NCBI GenBank assembly: GCA_017858095.1
Contig: JAFMCB010000001.1
Location: 62,001-126,000, forward strand
Reading direction: 5' to 3'
Origin: Methylophilaceae bacterium
GTDB taxonomy: Bacteria; Pseudomonadota; Gammaproteobacteria; Burkholderiales; Methylophilaceae
Length of the DNA stretch: 64,000 nt
The notes below the pieces were generated by a model. It did no database searches. It was not told the DNA's origin and saw only the letters and a list, made by a program, of their open reading frames with translations. Positions 1-10,832 of this stretch are shown here, piece by piece. The position numbers and the translations under genes are program-made. Numbering within the stretch: the stretch's first letter is position 1; every line of letters starts with the position of its first letter.

Positions 1-947
1 ACTCCTCAATGTTGTCACACCAAGAGCTAATAAGTGATGAAATATCATTACCCTTAAGCCGTGATCAACTCATGCTAAAAAATGGTATTCGGACACTTGA
101 AAATCAAAAAAAATGTCCTGCGTGGGCATTTTATGAAAACCGATGTGGTGCACTTAGTTTTTCCATTGATGACCCTGATGAGATGACAAAAATGGAGGAA
201 GGCAACTTCATTCATCATTGCTTGGAGCGCTTTTGGTTAAGGTATAAAAGTCATTCTAGCCTGCTTAAGCTAAATGATCATGAGCTCATGCATATTTTAG
301 CGAGATATGTTGATGATGAACTGAATAAGCTTAGAGATACAAAAACGAATTTAAGTAATGATCTTTTTGATTGTGAAAAAGATTATCTCCTAAAAGTACT
401 CTTTCATTGGTTGAATTATGAAAAAGAAAGGAGCCCCTTTGACGTTCTGGGTGTTGAGGAAAGGTATGACATAGAGATTGAGTCATTAAAATTTAAAATT
501 CGCATTGACCGCATTGACCAATTATCAAAAAATCAAAATATCATTTTAGATTATAAAACTGGTGCAAATATTCCAACACGTAAAAGTTTTTTTGCTGTTG
601 ATATAGTGGATCTGCAATTACCAATTTATGCTATTTACGCGCCGATAAAAAATATTTCTGGCATTGGTATTGCAAGTATCAATCGTAATGGCAATAAATT
701 ATTAGGCGTCACATCGGATGAAAAAATCACTATAACAAAAACATTTAACGGCAAAATTGATTCCGATTCAATTAAAAATTGGCATGACTTAAAGTTGCAA
801 TGGGAAGAAATAATTAAAACTACCGCTGACTCCTATTTAAAAGGCGAATGTGCTGTTCAATTTAACGAAAAAACTGATTTTACTTATTGTCAAATTCTCC
901 CACTATTAAGGCTTCCGGAAAAAAAATATCAATTTGAAAAACTATGA
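1..947 (+). CDS. AddB-like DNA repair nuclease, C-terminal part (truncated by window edge)
   Basis: This is the C-terminal PD-(D/E)XK exonuclease domain of an AddB-like protein of the type paired with an AddA-like helicase in Betaproteobacteria. The reading frame is open to base 1, so the ATG at 9 is probably internal and most of the gene lies outside the window. Counting from that ATG, nuclease motifs are GNFIHH (about 65), RIDRID (about 165) and LDYKTG (about 180), followed by a QLPIYA helix. The family usually carries a [4Fe-4S] cluster held by four cysteines. Here CPAWAF keeps the first, but the C-terminal group reads TYCQILPLLRL with only one Cys. It overlaps the next gene by 4 nt, so the two are surely co-expressed. 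Its role in double-strand-break processing is inferred from the family. Confidence 0.8.
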   Translation, partial: SSMLSHQELISDEISLPLSRDQLMLKNGIRTLENQKKCPAWAFYENRCGALSFSIDDPDEMTKMEEGNFIHHCLERFWLRYKSHSSLLKLNDHELMHILARYVDDELNKLRDTKTNLSNDLFDCEKDYLLKVLFHWLNYEKERSPFDVLGVEERYDIEIESLKFKIRIDRIDQLSKNQNIILDYKTGANIPTRKSFFAVDIVDLQLPIYAIYAPIKNISGIGIASINRNGNKLLGVTSDEKITITKTFNGKIDSDSIKNWHDLKLQWEEIIKTTADSYLKGECAVQFNEKTDFTYCQILPLLRLPEKKYQFEKL

Positions 948-3900
948 TTAAAAAGAATCCAATTGATTATTTGGTAAGAAAAAAAGCAATAGGTCCAGGT
1001 TCATTTATTGTGAATGCTCCCGCGGGGTCTGGCAAAACAAGCATACTTATTCAACGATTTTTAAACCTATTATTAAAAGTAGATAAACCAACAGCAATCA
1101 TTGCTATCACATTCACAAATAAGGCTGCAATGGAGATGAAGCAGCGCATTGAAACAGCACTTAGTAGCGAAATTAAAGGCTCAGATAATGATGTGCTTAT
1201 AAAAAAAATTAAACATAAAGCGCAAGAATTAGGTTGGCATCCACGATTCTATGAGGAATTAAGGATTCTAACAATTGATAAATTAGCTCATCAAATCATC
1301 AATCAAACCTCCATCTTTGAAAATCATGGAAGAAACCTTACTACGGAGGAAAATCCAGAAGATTTATATGCTGACTCCGTTAAAGAAATAATTAATGAGT
1401 GTAAATACATAAAAACGATATTTACTTACCTAAACAATGATTATGCAAAAATCATTCAACAACTCGTCAATGCATTGAAGAAAAGAGGTCAGTGGTTACC
1501 AAAAATAATAGAGTATAAGAACAAAGAAATGAATCAACTTAAGAAAGAATATGAGAATTATGCTGAAAAAGAAATTAAAAATATTTTTGAACAAATAAAT
1601 GCTAGTTTTACTCGCGATGAAAAAAAAGAGATTAGATCTATCATTGAAGCTACCCAGGGGATTAATTTAAGCCAAAATGAATATCAATACTGGCATGATT
1701 TTGCCAAATTAATTTTCACGAATAATTATGAAATAAGAAAGCAGTTTGATAAAAGACAAGGGGTGAGTAACGACCAAAAAGGGGAGGATATTAAATTAAA
1801 AATAATAAATTTTATTAAAAATAATTACAATAAAATCAATATTTTAAAAAAGTTATCTACAGTGAATTATCTAAAAAAATATGATGATTTTTTACCTATT
1901 ATTCCAGACCTTATACTTATTCTTGCATTAATTTATCAACGGTTGAATGAAAAATTTACCGTTCAAAAAAAACTTGATTTTGAACAAGTCATGATTAATG
2001 CTAATCAGGTTTTAGGTCAAACCAATCTTGCTGAAATACTTGATGAAAATATTGATCATATCCTGGTCGATGAATTTCAAGATATTAACTATAACCAACT
2101 TTACTTTCTGGAATTACTCACACAAAACTTTGCCTCCAATAACAAAAAAACGTTTTTTGCTGTTGGCGATCCGATGCAATCAATATATCGTTTTCGTAAA
2201 GCAGAAGTTGAAATTTTTCATCAATTGCAACTCAATGAGACTTTGGGTGAAGATTTAAAATTACAATCTCTGCGTCTTAATACCAATTTCAGATCAAACT
2301 CTAATATTATTAATTGGCTAAATGACTCTTTCTCTATTCTTTTTCCAAAAAGTAATGATTTTCATCTGGGGAAAATTACTTACCAAAATGTCATGCATGG
2401 TAATAACCAGATTCAAGGTAATGGTATTCATTGCAATCTTTTGCAGATTGACACAGCCGATAATCGTGAGCAAAGTCAAGCTGAAGCAACATATGTGGCT
2501 AATTTTCTCAAGGAGCTCAAAAAAGAACGGCCATTGGATAGTATTGCTGTATTAACAAGATCAAGAGCACATTTGAATGATTTGCTTTCGTTAATTAATA
2601 AAAAATACAGTTCATTGCCAATTGAAGCTATTGAAATATTTCCTGTAAAGGAAAATCAAGCCTTTATTGATATCCTGTCGCTCACAAAAGCTTTATTTAA
2701 TTTTGATGACAAAGTCGCCTGGATGGCAACATTAAAAGCACCTTGGGTTGGATTAACAAACATTGATTTTGCAAAACTATTTCAAACTACTCATAAAAAA
2801 ACTGCATGGGATATCCTCAATGATAAAAAACTTGTTACTTCGTTGTCAAAAAATAGTCAGGTAAGACTAACCCATTTTGTTAAAGTTATTCGCAGAAATT
2901 TAAATTTTCGCTCACGACTATCAAATAGATTTTTTATTGAGGCAATTTGGAGACAATTAAGTGGGCCATACACCTTGATCAATGAATCTGATAATCCAGT
3001 CATTGATCTTTTTCTTGAATTAGTCGACAAGTACAGTAAATCATTGATTTCTATTGATTTTGTTAGCCTTGAGCGCCAAATAGAGCAGGAGTATCTCAAT
3101 ACAACCACCCATCTTTCCAATCCGATAAAATTTTTAACTATCCAAAAAGCTAAGGGTTTAGAGTTTGATGTAGTCGTAATTCCAAATATGAATAAACAAG
3201 TTAGAAATGAAAATAAATCATTATTTCATATAGAAAAAGGATTGATATCAATCATTAATCCAAACGAAGAAAAAAATTTATATGATTACCACAGAGAAAA
3301 TGAGTTAGAGCGATTAACAAATGAGCAAATAAGATTGCTTTATGTAGCTATTTCACGGGCAAAGCAAGATTGTTATATGATTGGCTCTATCAAAAAAACC
3401 ACAAAAAATATTGAAGAAGCTCTAGAATCGGGGTCATTTCAAAAAATTATTTGGCCCGCTATTCAGCCAGAAATAATACCTATATATCCACATGAAAAAA
3501 TAAGAAGTTATGGCCAATTTATACCTAAATTAAGGCGGTTAAAAGATGTTTTTTACACTGATAATGAAGACGCTTATAGCGAAATCAATAGAGAAGATCA
3601 TACAAAAAATGAAAATAATAATACCTCTACTATCTATACTTTTACTGGCGAAATTATACATAAATATTTAGAATTAATTGTTAAAAAACAATTAGATATA
3701 AATTTTATTTTAAGTAATAAATTAAGATATATTGAGCGTCTTTTTATCAATAAAAATTTTACAAAGCCCGAAACAAACCTTGGTATTGAGACTTTTACTC
3801 AATCCTTAAATCATTTGTTAGAAAAAGATATTGGAAAATGGCTTTGTACAATACATGAAGAGGATTATATGGAATCAAAATATACTTTATTCCATGAGCA

Positions 3901-4120
3901 AGGAATGAGAAAACAATTAATTCCAGATCGCTCTTTTATTGACAAAAATATACGATGGGTAATTGACTACAAGACAGTTTTTAATGAGAAAAATTTAGTT
4001 AGTCACGCTAAAATGTATAAAGCTCAACTGGATGGATATGAAAAGATTTTTAATAAAAATTATTCAATTAAAAAGGCAATTTATTTTTGTAAGGATGGAG
4101 AATTAATCACGCTTGACTAA
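944..4120 (+). CDS. AddA-like UvrD/Rep-family helicase-nuclease
   Basis: A superfamily 1A helicase with a C-terminal nuclease, the partner of the upstream AddB-like protein in double-strand-break end resection. Visible motifs are Walker A NAPAGSGKT (residues 24-32), motif Ia AITFTNKAA (about 54), Walker B VDEFQD (about 373), motif III GDPMQSIYRFR (about 407) and motif VI LLYVAISRAK (about 797). A PD-(D/E)XK signature RWVIDYKT lies near residue 1004. At 1058 residues the length is normal for AddA-type proteins. It starts with an ATGA overlap on the previous gene and ends 2 nt from the convergent mfd stop. The symbol addA is withheld because the betaproteobacterial forms are only distant relatives of Bacillus AddA. 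Confidence 0.85.
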   Translation: MIKKNPIDYLVRKKAIGPGSFIVNAPAGSGKTSILIQRFLNLLLKVDKPTAIIAITFTNKAAMEMKQRIETALSSEIKGSDNDVLIKKIKHKAQELGWHPRFYEELRILTIDKLAHQIINQTSIFENHGRNLTTEENPEDLYADSVKEIINECKYIKTIFTYLNNDYAKIIQQLVNALKKRGQWLPKIIEYKNKEMNQLKKEYENYAEKEIKNIFEQINASFTRDEKKEIRSIIEATQGINLSQNEYQYWHDFAKLIFTNNYEIRKQFDKRQGVSNDQKGEDIKLKIINFIKNNYNKINILKKLSTVNYLKKYDDFLPIIPDLILILALIYQRLNEKFTVQKKLDFEQVMINANQVLGQTNLAEILDENIDHILVDEFQDINYNQLYFLELLTQNFASNNKKTFFAVGDPMQSIYRFRKAEVEIFHQLQLNETLGEDLKLQSLRLNTNFRSNSNIINWLNDSFSILFPKSNDFHLGKITYQNVMHGNNQIQGNGIHCNLLQIDTADNREQSQAEATYVANFLKELKKERPLDSIAVLTRSRAHLNDLLSLINKKYSSLPIEAIEIFPVKENQAFIDILSLTKALFNFDDKVAWMATLKAPWVGLTNIDFAKLFQTTHKKTAWDILNDKKLVTSLSKNSQVRLTHFVKVIRRNLNFRSRLSNRFFIEAIWRQLSGPYTLINESDNPVIDLFLELVDKYSKSLISIDFVSLERQIEQEYLNTTTHLSNPIKFLTIQKAKGLEFDVVVIPNMNKQVRNENKSLFHIEKGLISIINPNEEKNLYDYHRENELERLTNEQIRLLYVAISRAKQDCYMIGSIKKTTKNIEEALESGSFQKIIWPAIQPEIIPIYPHEKIRSYGQFIPKLRRLKDVFYTDNEDAYSEINREDHTKNENNNTSTIYTFTGEIIHKYLELIVKKQLDINFILSNKLRYIERLFINKNFTKPETNLGIETFTQSLNHLLEKDIGKWLCTIHEEDYMESKYTLFHEQGMRKQLIPDRSFIDKNIRWVIDYKTVFNEKNLVSHAKMYKAQLDGYEKIFNKNYSIKKAIYFCKDGELITLD

Positions 4121-4122
4121 CT

Positions 4123-7100
4123 TTAATGCAGGTTCTTTATAGTTTCTTCTACAAACTCTACCCTCTTGTTGAATTCACTTATCGACTTTATTACTTTTAT
4201 TCTATTGGGTCCGTTCATTTTATATGAGCGATCAGACTGAATTAGATCAATAATTTTCGTTGGGTCAACTGTTGCATGTGTATTAAATGTTATCTCTATA
4301 GAAGAATTTCCTGCATCAATTTTTTCAATGTCATAGTTTTTTATTAGTACCCTTAATTTATGTAATCTAATTAAATTTTGAGTTTGTTCGGGTATTAAAC
4401 CAAACCGATCTATGAATTCCTCTTCTAATTCTTTTAACTCATCAACGTTACTGCAGCTTGAGAGTCTCTTATAAAGAATTAATCTTTCATTTGTATTAGG
4501 CACATAATCATCTGTAATTATCGTTGGGGCATGTAAATTGATATCAGTATTTGCTTTTATTGGATCCTCCAGGTCTAATACTTTACCCATTTTTAATTGC
4601 CTTACCGCATGATTAAGCATATCGATATATAAATTAAATCCAATTTCATGGATTTGCCCACTTTGATTATCACCTAATAATTCTCCCGCTCCTCTAATTT
4701 CAAGATCATGAATTGCAAGATAATAACCAGAGCCCAAATCCTCTAGCAACTGGATTGCCTCAAGTCTTTTTTTGGATTGAGATGAGAGTTTTCTGTCCTC
4801 ATCTAAGAGCATGTATGCATAAGCTTGGTGGTGCGACCGCCCTACTCTTCCTCTAAGTTGGTGTAGTTGTGCAAGACCAAACTTATCTGCACGATTTATA
4901 ACAATCGTATTTGCTGTAGGTATATCAATTCCAGTTTCAATTATAGTAGAACAAAGTAAAAAATTAATGCGTTGTTGGTGAAAATCTTGCATGACATGTT
5001 CTAAATCTTTTTCTCTTAGTTGCCCATGCGCTATACCAATTCTTGCTTCTGGTAGTAATTTTGATAATTTTTCATATTGCGATTGGATGGTATTAACTTC
5101 GTTATGAAGATAATAAACTTGGCCGCCACGGTTAAACTCCCTTAATACAGCCTCACGAATAATACCTTGGCTATGATTCACAACAAACGTTTTGATTGAC
5201 AGTCTTTTCTGTGGTGGAGTGGCAATTATTGAAAACTCTCTTAGCCCTTCCATTGCCATAGATAATGTTCTTGGAATTGGGGTAGCCGTTAGCGTAAGGA
5301 CATCAACATTGGTTCTAAATTTTTTTAATTTTTCTTTTTGCCTGACTCCAAATCGATGTTCTTCATCAATAATAATTAATCCAACATTTTTAAATTTAAC
5401 ATCGTCTTGAATTAAACGATGTGTCCCTATGACGATATCGACATGCCCTGTTTCTAATTGCTCAAGAATCTCTTTTTGTTGTTTTTTTGACTTAAATCTT
5501 GAAATTTCTTCAACGCGAATTGGCCAATTAGCAAAACGGTCACTGAAATTATTGTAATGTTGTTCGGCTAGTAACGTTGTTGGGACAAGGATAATAACTT
5601 GCTTTCCATTCATGGCGGAAATGAAAGCGGCCCTGAGTGCAACTTCTGTTTTACCAAAACCGACATCACCACAAATTAGGCGATCCATAGGCTTTTTTGA
5701 TTCCATATCTTTAATGACATTCTCAATCGCTTCTTTTTGATCAGGTGTTTCTTCAAAAGGGAATCCTTCAGCAAAGCGCTCATAATCATTCAGGTTTATG
5801 GAAAATTGGTTGCCTTGCTTTAATGCCCTTTTAGAATATAAGTTTAAAAGTTCTGCGGCAGTATCATGAATTTGCGTTAAAGCTCTTTTTTTTGCTTTTT
5901 CCCAGCTTCCGGATCCCAATTTATGTAAAGGTGCTGTCTCAATAGGCCCACCTGAGTATCGAGAAATATAATGAAGCTGTGAAACAGGTACGTATAATTT
6001 ATCTTCGCGGTCATAATGAAGCAATAAAAACTCACTTTTTCCATCTCCAAAATCTAAATCAACCAATCCTTGGTACCTACCCACTCCATGTTGCTCATGC
6101 ACGATAGGGTCTCCAATATCAAGCTCTGTCAAATCTTTTACAATTGCATCACTATTAAAGTTTTTATCCCGCGTTGAACGTTTTTTTTGCTTTACAAAAT
6201 TGGGAAAAATCTCATTTTCCGTTATTACTAAGTAATCGCTTGTTTCAAAACCATTATGCAAAGGACTTACAATTAAGTTTATAAGCTCCGTTGAGGTATT
6301 AAATTGATCCCAGCTATCTAATTTTTTGAAATGAAATTTATTTTGCTCAAGTAACTGACTTAATGTCTCTCTGCGCCCTAACCCCTCTGCACAGATTAAT
6401 GTTTTTTTATTTCTTTGTAATATAAATTCATGTAATTTTTCTAAAGGTTTTTGATTTTCACGATCAATAGATATGTTCTCAAAAAAATAATCCTTTTTGT
6501 TTATATGTTGAACATGTTTAAAGTGCTGCAATTTTTTAAAGAAAATATCTTGAGTAATTAATATTTTTTCAGGTTTTAATATTGGACGCTCACTATCATA
6601 AGCAAAGAGCTTGAAGCGGTTTTGAGACTCAATCCAATAATCATCTGCAGACTTTTGAATATTATTTAAACAAATTATTGGATCATCTGAATCAAGATAG
6701 GTAAATATAAGATCGCAATCATCATAGAAGAGAGGGAGGTACCATTCCATCCCGGAAAAAGGAATGCCATCACTTATAGTCTTATATATTCTTGATTTTG
6801 ACGGATCACCTTCAAAATTTTCACGATAATTTTCTCTGAAAGTTCTTATTCCCTCCTCATCCAAGCGGCATTCTCTAGCAGGTAATAGCGATATCTCTTT
6901 TACTGGATATAGACTTCTTTGCGTATCAACGTCAAATGTTCTTATGCTTTCAATTTCATCATCAAAAAAATCGAGCCTGTAAGGAATTGAAGAGCCCATG
7001 GGGTATAGATCAATAATTCCACCCCTGACAGCATATTCTCCATGATTGATCACCTTATCTACATATCGATATCCCGCTGAAATTAATTGGCTTTTAAAAG

Positions 7101-7515
7101 CATCTAAATTTACGCTCTGCCCCTGAGTAAAAAGAAAACTGAATTTTTCAATATAATTTCTCGGGGGCAAGAGGTGCAAGCAAGTTGCAATTGGCAAAAT
7201 ATTGATATCAAACATCTTAAGAGACATTTGGTACAAAGTTAAAAGTCTTTGTGAAATTAAATCAGGATGGGGTGATATTTCGTCATACGGTAATGTTTCC
7301 CAATCTGGCAAAATATTGATATTAATTGTGGGAAAAAACCACTTTATTTCTTCTTGAAGCTGTATTGCTTCAAAAACAGTAGAGGTAAAAATATTTAATG
7401 ATCGTTTTTTTGGCAACAAATTATCATTAAACAATTTACCCAGTTCAACTGGAAGGTATCCATCCTGTTTTATCATAAAAGAAAGTTGCTTATAATCATT
7501 TACTGCTCCATCCAT
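4123..7515 (-). CDS. mfd: Transcription-repair coupling factor Mfd
   Basis: Mfd is an ATP-dependent translocase that displaces RNA polymerase stalled at DNA lesions and recruits UvrA. The 1130-residue protein has the full layout. There is an N-terminal UvrB-like region and an RNA-polymerase-interacting Tudor-like domain near residue 467 (GDPIVHEQHGVGRYQGL). The RecG-like motor has Walker A GDVGFGKTE (about 617) and DEEH (about 714), followed by a C-terminal TRCF domain. Length matches the family (E. coli 1148). It is transcribed alone, divergent from rpiA with 61 bp between the starts and convergent with the helicase gene with 2 nt between stops. Confidence 0.97.
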   Translation of the reverse strand: MDGAVNDYKQLSFMIKQDGYLPVELGKLFNDNLLPKKRSLNIFTSTVFEAIQLQEEIKWFFPTININILPDWETLPYDEISPHPDLISQRLLTLYQMSLKMFDINILPIATCLHLLPPRNYIEKFSFLFTQGQSVNLDAFKSQLISAGYRYVDKVINHGEYAVRGGIIDLYPMGSSIPYRLDFFDDEIESIRTFDVDTQRSLYPVKEISLLPARECRLDEEGIRTFRENYRENFEGDPSKSRIYKTISDGIPFSGMEWYLPLFYDDCDLIFTYLDSDDPIICLNNIQKSADDYWIESQNRFKLFAYDSERPILKPEKILITQDIFFKKLQHFKHVQHINKKDYFFENISIDRENQKPLEKLHEFILQRNKKTLICAEGLGRRETLSQLLEQNKFHFKKLDSWDQFNTSTELINLIVSPLHNGFETSDYLVITENEIFPNFVKQKKRSTRDKNFNSDAIVKDLTELDIGDPIVHEQHGVGRYQGLVDLDFGDGKSEFLLLHYDREDKLYVPVSQLHYISRYSGGPIETAPLHKLGSGSWEKAKKRALTQIHDTAAELLNLYSKRALKQGNQFSINLNDYERFAEGFPFEETPDQKEAIENVIKDMESKKPMDRLICGDVGFGKTEVALRAAFISAMNGKQVIILVPTTLLAEQHYNNFSDRFANWPIRVEEISRFKSKKQQKEILEQLETGHVDIVIGTHRLIQDDVKFKNVGLIIIDEEHRFGVRQKEKLKKFRTNVDVLTLTATPIPRTLSMAMEGLREFSIIATPPQKRLSIKTFVVNHSQGIIREAVLREFNRGGQVYYLHNEVNTIQSQYEKLSKLLPEARIGIAHGQLREKDLEHVMQDFHQQRINFLLCSTIIETGIDIPTANTIVINRADKFGLAQLHQLRGRVGRSHHQAYAYMLLDEDRKLSSQSKKRLEAIQLLEDLGSGYYLAIHDLEIRGAGELLGDNQSGQIHEIGFNLYIDMLNHAVRQLKMGKVLDLEDPIKANTDINLHAPTIITDDYVPNTNERLILYKRLSSCSNVDELKELEEEFIDRFGLIPEQTQNLIRLHKLRVLIKNYDIEKIDAGNSSIEITFNTHATVDPTKIIDLIQSDRSYKMNGPNRIKVIKSISEFNKRVEFVEETIKNLH

Positions 7516-7576
7516 GCTGCACTATTATTAAAAACGTGACATTATAAACAAATTAAACGCGATCAAGAGGTTATTC

Positions 7577-8248
7577 ATGAATGATAAAGAATTAGTTGCT
7601 CACGAGGTTCTTGGATTAGTTAAAAATAATATGACCGTTGGATTAGGTACTGGGTCAACAGCAAATTTATTTATTGAGGCACTTGCAAAAAAAATTAAAG
7701 CAGAGTCCCTAAATATTGCCGTTGTAGCAAGCTCAACAGTTAGTCAATTAAAAGCTCAAGAAGCAGGATTAAATTATATTTCTCTTGACCAAATTTCTGA
7801 GATTGACCTTTATGTCGACGGTGCAGATGAAATAACAAAAGAATTAGAGATACTTAAAGGCCGTGGCTATGACCTTGTTCGTGAAAAGCTTTTAGCACAG
7901 TCAAGTAAATCCTTTATTGTGATTGGTGATAAATCTAAAATTGTGTCTAAAATCGGTGAAAATTACCCTATCCCCGTCGAAATTACACCTATTGCGTGGA
8001 AAATAACAAAAAATATTATTGAAAATATTGCTGAAAATTGTGTTTTACGACCAAATGCCGCGGGCGATGCATTTGCTATTACTTCTTATGGTAATTATGT
8101 CTTAGATTGTGAATTTAAATATGAAGATTTATCAAAGTTAGCAAACGAAATTTCAAGTATTCCTGGCGTATTTGAACATGGGATTTTTCTTAATTTAGCA
8201 AAAGTTGCGTTAATTGCAAATGATGGCGTCATCATTAAATATAATTAA
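7577..8248 (+). CDS. rpiA: Ribose-5-phosphate isomerase A
   Basis: It interconverts ribose 5-phosphate and ribulose 5-phosphate in the cytosol. In a RuMP-cycle methylotroph this feeds regeneration of the formaldehyde acceptor ribulose 5-phosphate. The 223-residue protein has the RpiA signatures VGLGTGSTA (about 22), DLYVDGADEI (about 80) and LKGRGYDLVREKLLA, with active-site Asp, Lys and Glu in place. An AGAGG ribosome-binding site precedes the ATG by about 7 nt. Its stop codon directly abuts the stop of convergent serS, leaving no room for a terminator. Confidence 0.96.
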   Translation: MNDKELVAHEVLGLVKNNMTVGLGTGSTANLFIEALAKKIKAESLNIAVVASSTVSQLKAQEAGLNYISLDQISEIDLYVDGADEITKELEILKGRGYDLVREKLLAQSSKSFIVIGDKSKIVSKIGENYPIPVEITPIAWKITKNIIENIAENCVLRPNAAGDAFAITSYGNYVLDCEFKYEDLSKLANEISSIPGVFEHGIFLNLAKVALIANDGVIIKYN

Positions 8249-9532
8249 TTACGGATTAGATTGTATTACTTGTTGACCATTCATATAAGGCACCAAAGCA
8301 GTTGGTATATTGATAGTCCCTTCCTTTGTTTGATTATTTTCAATGATAGCTACAAGCGCTCTACCAACAGCCAACCCAGAGCCGTTTAAAGTATGAAGTA
8401 ATGTATTTTTTTTGTTTTCATCTTTAAACCTTGCCATCATGCGCCTTGCTTGAAACGATTCGCAGTTGGAGACGGATGAGATTTCACGATAAGTATTTTG
8501 CGATGGCAACCAAACCTCAAGATCATAGGTCTTTGCTGCACCAAATCCCATGTCACCAGTGCAAAGAGTTACCACACGATATGGCAAATCAAGTTTTGTA
8601 AGAATATTTTCTGCATGCCTTACCATCTCTTCAAGGGCCTCATAGGACTGATCAGGATGTGTAATTTGAACCATTTCAACTTTTTCAAATTGATGTTGAC
8701 GAATCATTCCACGGGTATCTTTTCCATATGACCCAGCCTCGGAACGAAAACATGGAGTTAAAGCTGTTAATTTAATTGGCAAATCATCAATATTTTGAAT
8801 TGAATCTCTTACAATATTTGTTAATGGCACTTCCCCAGTCGGTATTAAATAGAGTAAATCATTTTCCCCTCGCTTTGTGACAAATAAATCTTCTTCAAAC
8901 TTAGGCAGTTGCCCTGTGCCAATTAATGATTCTGGGTTTACTAAAAAAGGGGTATAGCATTCTTCATAACCGTGCTCATTAACCTGAACATCCAACATAA
9001 ATTGGCCTATTGCTCGGTGTAACCTGGCTATTTGACTGCGCATTAAAGTAAATCTTGAACCTGATAATTTTGTCCCCAAATCAAAATCTAGTCCATATTG
9101 CGATGCTACATCAACATGATCTTTTACCTCAAAATTAAAGGTTTTTTTCTTACCTATCTCCCTCACCACTACATTATCTTTTTCATTTCTCCCGAAAGGA
9201 ACTGAATCATGCGGTATATTAGGAATCTCCAAAAGGTAATTATTTAATTTTAGTTGAGTCTCATTAAGGCTTATTTCAAATTTTTTTAAATCTGCTGATA
9301 TGTCTGATACTTTAGCCATTAACTCATCAATATTTTTTCCTTGCGACTTTTCAACTCCAATATTCTTAGATAGTTGATTGCGCATCTCTTGTAATTCCTG
9401 GGTTTTAATTTGAAAACTTTTTCTATCTTTCTCAAGATTAATAAAAAATTTAGTATCAAATTCATAACCTCTTGATTTAAGTTTTTTAACAACTTCATCT
9501 AAGGTTTCTCTTAATAAATTTATATCAATCAT
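8249..9532 (-). CDS. serS: Seryl-tRNA synthetase
   Basis: A class II aminoacyl-tRNA synthetase charging tRNA-Ser (and the selenocysteine tRNA where present). The 427-residue product has the long N-terminal coiled-coil arm (residues about 30-105, rich in K, E, L and Q) that recognises the tRNA-Ser variable arm. The class II core has motif 2 [21 protein letters not shown] and motif 3 [16 protein letters not shown]. It starts inside the 3' end of rarA with an 8-nt overlap (ATGATTGA), so it is probably translationally coupled to rarA within an ftsK-lolA-rarA-serS operon. Confidence 0.97.
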   Translation of the reverse strand: MIDINLLRETLDEVVKKLKSRGYEFDTKFFINLEKDRKSFQIKTQELQEMRNQLSKNIGVEKSQGKNIDELMAKVSDISADLKKFEISLNETQLKLNNYLLEIPNIPHDSVPFGRNEKDNVVVREIGKKKTFNFEVKDHVDVASQYGLDFDLGTKLSGSRFTLMRSQIARLHRAIGQFMLDVQVNEHGYEECYTPFLVNPESLIGTGQLPKFEEDLFVTKRGENDLLYLIPTGEVPLTNIVRDSIQNIDDLPIKLTALTPCFRSEAGSYGKDTRGMIRQHQFEKVEMVQITHPDQSYEALEEMVRHAENILTKLDLPYRVVTLCTGDMGFGAAKTYDLEVWLPSQNTYREISSVSNCESFQARRMMARFKDENKKNTLLHTLNGSGLAVGRALVAIIENNQTKEGTINIPTALVPYMNGQQVIQSNP

Positions 9533-10832
9533 GATCTTTACTTTCTTTTTTTCTTTCCAAATCTAATTTTTTAAGAAAATCTTTCTTTTCATTTATTTTC
9601 TTTTCCAAACCTCTGTCTGTTGGTTTGTAGAATTCTACAGGTTCAAGCTCATCAGGGAAATATTTTTCACCTGCAGCATAAGCATATGGTTCATTATGCG
9701 CATATCGATAATTTTTACCATAATTGAGATCATTCATTAATTGCGTTGGTGCATTTCGCAAATGCATTGGAACATCATAATGTCGTTGATCTTTTATGTA
9801 AGCCTTAACTTCATTGTAGGCGACATAAGCACTATTGCTTTTAGGTGCCATCGCTAGATAGATTATTGCGTTATTGAGTGCTAGCTCTCCCTCCGGAAAT
9901 CCTAACCTTTCATAAATTTGATAGGCCTCAAGCGCAATAGTTTGTGCTCTAGGGTCAGCTAATCCAATATCTTCAATTGCAATACGCACTATTCTTCTTG
10001 CTAAATATAATGGGTCAGCTCCCCCATCAAGCATTTTAAAAAGCCAATATATGGCAGCGTTAGGATCAGAACCTCTTACTGATTTGTGCAGTGCAGAAAT
10101 TTGATCATAAAACTGCTCGCCACCTTTATCAAAATTTCGTGATTTATTTGTAATAACTTTCTTAACGATTTCATCAGTTATTTTTGTTAAATTATCTGCA
10201 TCTAATCTCTGGAAAATAATTTCAATAATATTGATCAATCTGCGTGCATCACCGGATGCATATTCTAATAATATTTTTTTTGCCACATTATCAATCTGAA
10301 AATTAGCAAAATTTTCTAAAATACGTGAGACTAATAAATCAAGCTCCTCCTCAGATAATGCCTTGAGTGTAAAAATTTGGCACCTACTTAGGAGTGCTTT
10401 ATTTACCTCAAAAGATGGATTTTCAGTCGTTGCACCAATAAATGTCACCAGTCCTGACTCAATATGAGGTAAAAAAGCATCTTGTTGACTTTTATTAAAT
10501 CTATGAACCTCATCCACGAATAAAATAGTTTTCTTTTCTTGGTGCTCTAACAATATTTGTGCTCTTTCAACTGCCTCTCGAATTTCTTTTACTCCTGCCA
10601 AAACTGCCGATATTGCCATGAATTCATAATTGGATGACAGGGAAATTACATGCGCAAGAGTGGTTTTTCCAACACCTGGAGGTCCCCATAAAATCATGGA
10701 TGGTAAATTACCTGTTTCAATTGCTACCCTTAATGGTTGGCCAGCTCCAAGAATATGTTGTTGCCCAACGACCTCATCAAGAAGTTTTGGTCTTAATTTT
10801 TCTGCTAGTGGTGAATTTTGTTTGGGATCCAC
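9525..10832 (-). CDS. rarA: Replication-associated recombination protein A (MgsA/WRNIP1-type AAA+ ATPase)
   Basis: RarA is a clamp-loader-like AAA+ ATPase that acts at stalled replication forks. Visible features are Walker [12 protein letters not shown] (about 49-59), Walker [17 protein letters not shown] (about 104), sensor region [11 protein letters not shown], and the C-terminal tetramerisation region ([11 protein letters not shown]). Length (435) fits the family (E. coli 447). The start is GTG directly after the lolA stop (TAA-GTG). The lolA-rarA-serS order is the same as in E. coli, supporting operon membership. A lysine- and glutamate-rich tail at the C-terminus is not obviously conserved. 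Confidence 0.95.
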   Translation of the reverse strand: MDPKQNSPLAEKLRPKLLDEVVGQQHILGAGQPLRVAIETGNLPSMILWGPPGVGKTTLAHVISLSSNYEFMAISAVLAGVKEIREAVERAQILLEHQEKKTILFVDEVHRFNKSQQDAFLPHIESGLVTFIGATTENPSFEVNKALLSRCQIFTLKALSEEELDLLVSRILENFANFQIDNVAKKILLEYASGDARRLINIIEIIFQRLDADNLTKITDEIVKKVITNKSRNFDKGGEQFYDQISALHKSVRGSDPNAAIYWLFKMLDGGADPLYLARRIVRIAIEDIGLADPRAQTIALEAYQIYERLGFPEGELALNNAIIYLAMAPKSNSAYVAYNEVKAYIKDQRHYDVPMHLRNAPTQLMNDLNYGKNYRYAHNEPYAYAAGEKYFPDELEPVEFYKPTDRGLEKKINEKKDFLKKLDLERKKESKDHD

